Origin: Zizania palustris
Taxonomy: Eukaryota > Streptophyta > Magnoliopsida > Poales > Poaceae
Assembly: GCA_019279435.1 (NCBI GenBank)
Contig: JAAALK010000079.1
Coordinates: forward strand, 60,505,915-60,569,914
Length of the DNA: 64,000 nucleotides
Reading direction: 5' to 3'
A program made the translations under genes and the position numbers. Of the stretch, positions 57,901 through 64,000 are shown one piece after another (positions within the stretch are counted from its first letter, which is position 1; every line of letters begins with the position of its first letter). The notes beneath the pieces were generated by a model. It ran no database searches and was not told the origin of the DNA. It saw only the letters and a program-made list of their open reading frames with translations.

Positions 57901-60900
57901 ACGGAGCGGCGGCGTCTGGGGCTCTGTTTTAACTATAACGAAAAATACACTCGTGGCCACAACAGATTCTGCAGGCGCATCTTCTTCGTCGACGGAGTAG
58001 AGATCGACGACACCGAAGACACCACCGCTGGGGCTGACGCTGAGGCACCCTGCTTCTCGCTGCAGGCCTTGGCCGGGGTGCCCACGGCAGGTACCATGCA
58101 GATTGCGGTAACGCTTGGGGCCACGTCCCTCGTCGCGCTACTCGATTCGGGCAGCACGCACAACTTCATCTCGGAGGAGGCGGTGCGGCGCACCGGCTTA
58201 CCACTACGACGCCGACCCCGTCTTACGGCCATGGTTGCAAATGGCGAACGGATCACCTGCGAGGGCGTAATCCGTGACGCACCCCTCCTTATCGCCGGTG
58301 ACCCGTTCCCAGCAGACCTCTTCGTCATGCCGCTTGCAGGATATGACGTCGTCCTCGGCACCAAGTGGCTCGGCGCAAGGGGGCCCATCGTCTGGGTCCT
58401 CTCTCACCAATGCATGTCCTTCCAGCACGGAGGCCACACCATTTGCTGGCAAGGTGTGCCATCACCGACCGCGCCACGTCTTCATACAACCATCGTAGAA
58501 GTCGCGGATGTCCTCCTCGACGGGCTGCTGGGTACCTTTGCCAACATCTTCGCGGAGCCAACAGGCCTTCCGCCAGCCCGGGGCCACGACCACCGCATCA
58601 TCCTCAAGCCTGACGCATCCCCGGTGGCAGTGCGCCCGTACAGGTACCCGGTCCCCCACAAGAATGAACTAGAGCGGCAGTGTGCCGCCATGATCTAGCA
58701 GGGCATCGTCCGCCGCAGCGACTCGCCGTTCTCTTCACCAGTCCTCCTCGTGAAGAAACCAGACGGGGCATGGCGCTTCTGCGTGGATTACCGCGCCCTG
58801 AATGCACTAACCGTCAAAGATGCCTTCCCCATTCCGGTGGTCGACGAACTCCTCGACGAGCTCCACGGCGCGCGCTTCTTCACCAAGCTCGACTTACGGT
58901 CGGGGTACCATCAAGTGCGGATCCGGCCCGAAGATGTGCACAAGACGGCGTTCCGCACGCATGATGGCTTGTACGAGTTCCTGGTGATGGCGTTCGGCCT
59001 CTGCAACGCGCCAGCCACATTCCAGGCGCTCATGAACGATGTTCTCCGACCATTCCTCCGCCGGTTTGTCCTCGTCTTCTTTGATGACATTTTAATCTAC
59101 AGCAAGACATGGGCCGACCATCTGCGACACCTCCGTGCGGTCTTCTCCGAGCTTCAGCGCCAACAACTCTTCGTCAAGCGCTCCAAATGTGCCTTCGGCG
59201 TAGCCTCAGTCGCGTACCTCGGCCACATCATATCCGAGGCGGGCGTCGCCATGGACCCGGCCAAGGTGCGGGCCATCCATGAGTGGCCGACCCCCCGCTC
59301 GGCTCGGGCGGTCCGCGGTTTCCTCGGCTTGGCAGGGTACTATCGCAAGTTCGTCTTGAATTACGGGACCATCGCCGCCCCCCTAACTGCCCTCCTCAAG
59401 AAAGATGGTTTCCAATGGTCCGACGGGGCAGCAACGGCCTTCAACGCCCTCAAGACGGCCGTCTCCTCTGCTCCGACCCTCGCCATGCCGGACTTCACCA
59501 AGCCATTCGTCGTCGAATGTGACGCTTCATCACACGGCTTCGGCGCCGTCCTCGTCCAGGACGGCCATCCGGTGGCCTTCTTCAGCAGGCCGATAGCGCC
59601 CGTCACCGCGCCCTCGCCGCCTATGAGCGTGAGCTCATCGAACTAGTGCAGGCGGTCCGGCATTGGCGGCCATACCTCTGGGGGCGTCGCTTCCTCGTCA
59701 AGACCGACCACTACAGCTTGAAGTACCTACTTGATCAGCGCCTCGCGACAATTCCCCGGCATCATTGGTTGGGCAAGCTTCTGGGCTTCGACTTCACCGT
59801 CGAGTATAAGGCCGGGGCGGCGAACGTCGTGGCCGACGCTCTCTCCCGCCGCGACACTCCAGAGGAAGGGACTGTCTTGGTCCTGTCCGGGCCACGCTTC
59901 GACTTCATTGCACGACTTCGGCAAGCACAACTCACTGATCCGGCACTCGCCGCCATCCACGCCGAGGTACGCGCGGGCTCCCGTGGGGCTCCTTGGACGG
60001 TGGTCGATGGCATGGTGCAGTACGCGGGCCGCCTCTACATCGCGCCGACATCCCCCCTCCTGCACGAGGTTCTCCGGGCTGTGCATGACGAAGGCCATGA
60101 AGGGGTACAGCGCACTCTCCACCGACTCCGACGCGATTTTCATTTTCCTAACATGAAACAGGAGGTACAAGACTTTGTCCGCAGTTGCGTCACGTGCCAG
60201 CGATACAAATCGGAGCACTTGCAGCCGACCGGTCTTCTTCTTCCTCTGCCAGTGCCACAGGGAGTGTGGACGGACGTCGCCATCGACTTCATCGAGGCGC
60301 TTCCTCGCGTACGGGGCAAGTCGGTCATCCTCACCGTGATCGACCGATTCAGCAAATATGCCCACTTCATCCCACTCGCGCACCCGTACTCCGCCGAGTC
60401 CGTTGCCCAAGCATTCTTCGCCGACATCGTCCGTCTGCACGGCGTGCCACAGTCCATCGTGTCCGACCGTGACCCGGTCTTCACGTCGACATTCTGGCGC
60501 GAGCTCATGCGCTTGGTGGGCACCAAATTACATATGACGACTGCCTTCCACCCGCAGTCGGATGGGCAGTCCGAGGCGGCCAATAGAGTCATCATCATGT
60601 ACCTTCGCTGCCTCACGGGCGATCGGCCACGCCACTGGGTGCAGTGGCTTCCATGGGCGGAGTTCGTCTTCAACACGGCATACCAGAGCTCACTTCGGGA
60701 CACCCCGTTCAGGGTCGTGTACGGGCGCGACCCACCATCCATCCGGTCCTATGAGCCTGGTGACACACGCGTGGCGGCCGTTGCAAAGACCATGGCAGAA
60801 CGCCAGAAGTTCCTCGCTGACGTCCGCGCTCGCCTGGAGCAAGCGCAGGCGGTTTAGAAGCACCACTACGACCAGGGCCATCGGGATGTTGCATACAAGG

Positions 60901-62766
60901 TAGGTGACTGGGTGTTGCTCCGTCTTCGTCAGCGTCCGGTGGCGTCACTGCCCCAGGCCACCTCTGGCAAGCTCAAGCCGCGCTACTTCGGGCCCTACCG
61001 CGTCACTGAGATGATCAACGAGGTGGCTGTTCGCCTAGGTCTCCCACCTCAGGCTCGCCTACACGACGTGTTCCACGTGGGTCTCCTGAAGAAATTCCAT
61101 GGCGCACCGCCGGAGGCACCTCCACCGCTTCCACCGGTCCTTCACGGTGCCATTGCTCCAGAACCTGACCGTGCTGTCCGTCGGCGCGTCGTTCAGGGCA
61201 TTCGGCAGGTCCTGGTCCAGTGGAGGGGGCAGTCTGCGGCATCAGCCACCTGGGAAGATGTTGACACGTTCAAAGCCCGGTACCCAGCCTTTCAGCTCGA
61301 GGACGAGCTGCCTCTCGAGGAGGGGAGAGATGTCATGTCCAGACGTTATGGCCAGACATACACCAGACGGCACCGGGCGCGCGACGTGCGTCGCGCAGCA
61401 GCACGCGCGTCGCACACGGCTGGCGCACAGGAGGAAATCAGGGCAAGTACTTGAGATGGAAACTAGATAGCTTGCTGTTTTAATGCCTTCCTAATTAGCA
61501 GATAGCTTGCTGTTTTAATCCCTTCCTAATTAGCAGATAGCTTGCTATTTTAATCCCTTCCTAATTAGGAGATAGCTTGCTGTTTTAATCCCTTCCTAAT
61601 TAGCTGTGCTTTCCTTTAGTTAGTTTCTAAATAAGTGGGCTGATAGCCACATAATCAGGGATAGCCTTCTATCTATAGTCCTTTCCTAGTTAGCAGCTCT
61701 TTCCTTGCATTAGGGGGGCTGTTGGCTATATAAGCATGTAAGCAGTCCTGGAAGAACCAAGCAATAAGAATATCTTCTATCTCCCACTCTCTCTAAAGCC
61801 TGCGGTTGAGGGGTTTAACCTCACCGGAGAAGACGGACAGCGGCTACGAGCTACGTAGCCGAGGCCCAGCCAGTCAGGGGTTTAACGCCCTTGACACTAC
61901 GGCCTACTCCTATGTAGTGATTTTCTTTTGGAGGCGTGAATACCTCACGAGAACCTTGAATCTGCTAAGGGATTGGATCTTGGGATCTTTCCATCTGCCT
62001 TTTTTGCGATACTCTCCTCCCCCCTCTTATGGTCACGGTTCTCCACTCCTCCCCTTTTTTATACACATAGGGGCACCACAGCGATCAAACTAAGGGGCTA
62101 TGCTATAGCTATACATCACTGGTTAGCTCATAGGCTTTGGACAAGGCACACCACCCTTAGATTTGGACGGTGTGGGCCATTCTTCTATGGGTGTCGCAAC
62201 AACAACCTTTTGTCCTTCTTCGTTAGCCATAATGAATGATCACTGTCAAGCTCCCACATGTTCCATTCTGCCATTTTTCTGACTTGTGCCTCCATATGAA
62301 GAGTACTCTTAATTCTTTTGAAATATCAGAGTGTGTTTTCTGTATCCAGATAATATTTCTATTTTAATTTATTCAACAGCTTATAGTGAGTAATTTGGTT
62401 ATGTAGGTGATTGGACGACTTGACAACAGTGCTATATCTGCAACTGGTGCGAAATTGGCTTTCAAGGCTAATGAAAATATTGCTGTTGAGGTTGCTACAA
62501 TCCCACTGGATGATGTCATTCTAGATGCAGAGCGAGTGCTTATGATCAAAATTGATGTTCAAGGATGGGAATACCATGTTCTTAGAGGTGCATCAAAGTT
62601 GCTTTCAAGGAGGAAAGGTGATGCTCCCTACCTTATATATGAAGAAGATGAACGCCTGCTGCAGGCAAGCAACAGTAGTGCACAGGAGATAAGGGCATTT
62701 CTTAGTAGTGTTGGTTACAATCACTGTATACGGCATGGCACGGATGCTCACTGCACAAAAAACTAG
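54937..62766 (+). CDS. FkbM-family methyltransferase, membrane anchored
   Basis: Two exons, 54937-55551 and 62407-62766, join in frame (MHK|VIGRL) to 324 residues. The family transfers a methyl group from S-adenosylmethionine; substrates of the plant members are mostly unknown. Residues 25-41 (ILLFLLPVVLLLFVVLS) form a single membrane segment after a short basic stretch, giving a type II topology such as in Golgi enzymes. The SAM-binding motif is VDVGANVGMA at 141-150, with ALEPVFEN at 163-170. The second exon has the conserved MIKIDVQGWEYHVLRGA (251-267) and APYLIYEEDE. The intron is 6,855 bp, of which 5,485 bp is an inserted retrotransposon plus older debris. Splicing is inferred from sequence, and efficiency through such an intron is untested. 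A read-through stop lies 15 codons into the intron. Confidence 0.9.
55744..56380 (-). mobile_element. L1-type LINE 3' fragment (zf-RVT region)
   Basis: On the minus strand, 56365-56024 encodes a reverse-transcriptase zinc-binding region: KCRFFAWISIHQKILTADNL, ARRGW, then CDQEPETAPHPLFNC. Such sequence lies near the C-terminus of plant L1 ORF2. The 3' part has TAATATATTAGCAGATCTCT and ends in an A-rich tail (T-run near 55744-55750 on the plus strand). The element is 5'-truncated and lies antisense in the FkbM intron. Confidence 0.7.
56412..56977 (+). repeat. 5' LTR of the gypsy element
   Basis: TGTCATGTCC...CCTTGACA. It carries a 37-bp unit (AGATAGCTTGCTRTTTTAAT-type) in four tandem copies at about 56547-56683 and a TATATAAG box at 56818-56825, about 160 bp before the LTR end. 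Transcription should start shortly after this box. Confidence 0.92.
57085..61454 (+). pseudogene. Broken gag-pol of the gypsy element
   Basis: From ATG 57085 the gag domain has FPRYDGKSDPLIFINRCESY. The zinc-knuckle CFNYNEKYTRGHNRFC has Tyr where a second Cys is expected (codon 57934). The protease has LLDSGSTHNFIS. Reverse transcriptase has FFDDILIYSKTW. Integrase has the H-H-C-C finger (HDEGHEGV ... CVTCQRYK) and the SDRDPVF and DGQSEAANR catalytic regions. A chromodomain (VLVQWRGQSA ... TWEDVDTF) is near the C-terminus. Breaks: TAG at 58696-58698 before RT, a frame change near 59600 in RNase H, and TAG at 60855-60857 after integrase. The frame runs 124 nt into the 3' LTR. Confidence 0.88.
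61331..61896 (+). repeat. 3' LTR of the gypsy element
   Basis: Same 566-bp sequence as the 5' LTR with one base difference. It includes the four tandem 37-bp units (about 61466-61602) and the TATATAA box at 61737-61743. An LTR promoter facing the downstream FkbM exon at 62407 is therefore present. Confidence 0.92.
61902..62406. other. Older retroelement debris and 3' part of the FkbM intron
   Basis: Follows on directly from the sequence left of the gypsy element (about 56366-56411) once the target duplication is counted once. It includes CCTACTCCTATGTAGTGATT, a motif style seen in retroelement leader regions. From about 62240 it is ordinary intron, ending in the acceptor TTATGTAG at 62406. 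Confidence 0.4.
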
Positions 62767-64000
62767 GCATTTGGGTTTTTGCCTGGTTCTTTGATTCACC
62801 TAAGCTTATGGTTATCTATGAATAGAGGATAGTCATATATGATGTGCTGATCTGTAGCAAAGCATTTTCCCTTTCAGGTGGCATACCATATTGTAGAAGT
62901 TTAGATACTCACGAATGCACATAGTTTGGCAACTTTTAATTCATGGCACGTGTTCCCTTTTTGTCAGATTGTTGATGGGTTGGTTTTAGTATCATGTATT
63001 ACAGATGAGTTGTCTGATGCCAGTCACTTTATTATTATTATGATAATGTAGTTATTCTTATCAAATTTTGCATGACTGTTTAGAGTCAGTGTGTTTTGTC
63101 AATCTTAAAAGATGTAGTCAAACTAATGATTTATTATTTATTATTATGGCTTGAAAAGTTTGCTAATTTCTATACGTCAGTGATTACAGGTGCTTACATT
63201 CTTTCATTTTGATAAATATTTATGTCTTGTTTTTAAAACTAATAAGTAATAACTAAGTTTATTCTGACTTAGTTATGATTAGTATACATCACATAATCCT
63301 TTTTGGCAGATAGCTTACTCACTCAATTATTTAACTTCATTACTTTGAATTAGATTAGATTTTACATTTCTTTGGAAGAAGGCAGTATAGCTAGTACAAA
63401 GAGAAGTGGTTACTGATTTAGTTAGTTGAATCTTCTATCTCCAAAAGTTCAGTAGTGTGGTTTAGCTTTTCTATCGTACTTTTACAACTTAATTAACTTG
63501 TGCAATTTTATTATGGTATTTGGTGGATCAAATTGCCAACCTAAAATAACTCGCATCAAACTCTGTTCAAATTAGACCCAAGTTTCAGATTGAGCAAATA
63601 TACCGGTTTTCTCCTTGCAATCACTGCAGGATTTTCCCATCTATCTCAACCCAAGGGGGGATATGTGCAATCTTTGGCCATTCAACAAGAATGACAAGAC
63701 CAACTTATCCGGGGACTCAAGGCTGGGCAGTGATTGCAGGGTGTTGCAGCCACTTGTGCAGAGGCTTCGTAGTGATCTTAGCAGCCGGAAGACATCCTCA
63801 ATTCCTCATTGTCTGCAGTGAAGGATATGATCTCTGAGCAGTATTGGATGTCTAGACTCTCATTGAGCTCAAGCCTTTCCTGTAAATTCTTGGATGACAT
63901 GTGACTATTGTCGTGCGATCAACTGACGAGGAAAATCTGCCAAGTAGCTCAGGGCAGTTGAATACGCAGATCGATGAGTCAACTGTGCTGGCAGGCAGTG
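62767..64000. other. FkbM 3' flank; possible extra exon at 63630-63821
   Basis: AT-rich to about 63600. After an acceptor-like TTGCAATCACTGCAG at 63629 an open frame codes for DFPIYLNPRGDMCNLWPFNK and so on to a stop at 63821, with more balanced composition than its surroundings. It could be an alternative terminal exon of FkbM, part of its 3' untranslated region, or part of another gene. I do not recognise it. Confidence 0.3.

Larger units (their letters stand above)
56412..61896 (+). mobile_element. Ty3/gypsy chromodomain LTR retrotransposon, 5,485 bp
   Basis: LTRs at 56412-56977 and 61331-61896 are each 566 bp and by eye differ at one base (T at 56949, A at 61868). Both begin TGTC and end GACA. 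The target duplication CTACG is at 56407-56411 and 61897-61901. A primer site TTGGTATCA begins at 56980. A polypurine tract GAGGAGGGGAGAGA is at 61317-61330. Domain order gag, protease, reverse transcriptase, RNase H, integrase, chromodomain is that of Ty3/gypsy; the size and short LTRs suit the Reina-like group, though the clade is not proven. Coding is broken by two stops and a frameshift. Inserted in the FkbM intron in the same orientation. Confidence 0.92.

Overview
The window is nuclear DNA of a flowering plant, almost certainly a grass (Poaceae). Supporting signs are GT-AG introns of many sizes, GC-rich first exons, dense MITEs typical of grass genomes, a plant Helitron with an RPA gene, Ty1/copia and chromodomain Ty3/gypsy elements, and host proteins that resemble rice and other grass homologues as I recall them. 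No database search was possible, so the species is not named. A panicoid grass is a guess.

Layout of the host genes: (1) 1170-6211 minus, the 5' two-fifths of a mitochondrial elongation factor G gene, running off the left edge. (2) 18314-22921 minus, a complete eight-exon chloroplast CbbY-like HAD phosphatase. (3) 24920-25933 plus, a single-exon OST3/OST6 subunit of oligosaccharyltransferase. (4) 33974-34729 plus, a secreted protein with two DUF26 (Gnk2-like) domains. (5) 38301-40472 minus, a three-exon DUF952 protein. (6) 44334-50972 plus, a complete ten-exon N-acetylglutamate synthase, first enzyme of arginine synthesis. (7) 54937-62766 plus, a two-exon FkbM-type methyltransferase whose only intron holds a LINE remnant and a 5.5-kb LTR retrotransposon. 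For genes 1, 2, 5, 6 and 7 the exon boundaries were read by eye, and reading frame is kept across every junction.

The most striking object is a 10.3-kb Helitron (7441-17766) inserted between A and T. It has a TC left end, a CTAG right end preceded by a small hairpin, an intact seven-exon RPA70-like gene (285 codons) and an intact three-exon Rep-helicase gene (1,628 codons) with the HUH, two-tyrosine and helicase motifs all present. Its left 3 kb is non-coding: a CpG-rich block, a telomere-like hairpin, two further hairpins and a 127-bp minisatellite. It looks like a candidate autonomous element.

Second is a chromodomain Ty3/gypsy element (56412-61896) inside the FkbM intron. Its 566-bp LTRs differ at one base and it has a perfect 5-bp target duplication, yet its polyprotein carries two TAG stops and a frameshift. 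Third, a compound inverted repeat (53318-54860) upstream of FkbM has one arm interrupted by a MITE and carries a copy of a TGACGTCA site in each arm. The remaining intergenic space is mostly MITEs, LTR fragments and AT-rich DNA in which I see no genes.
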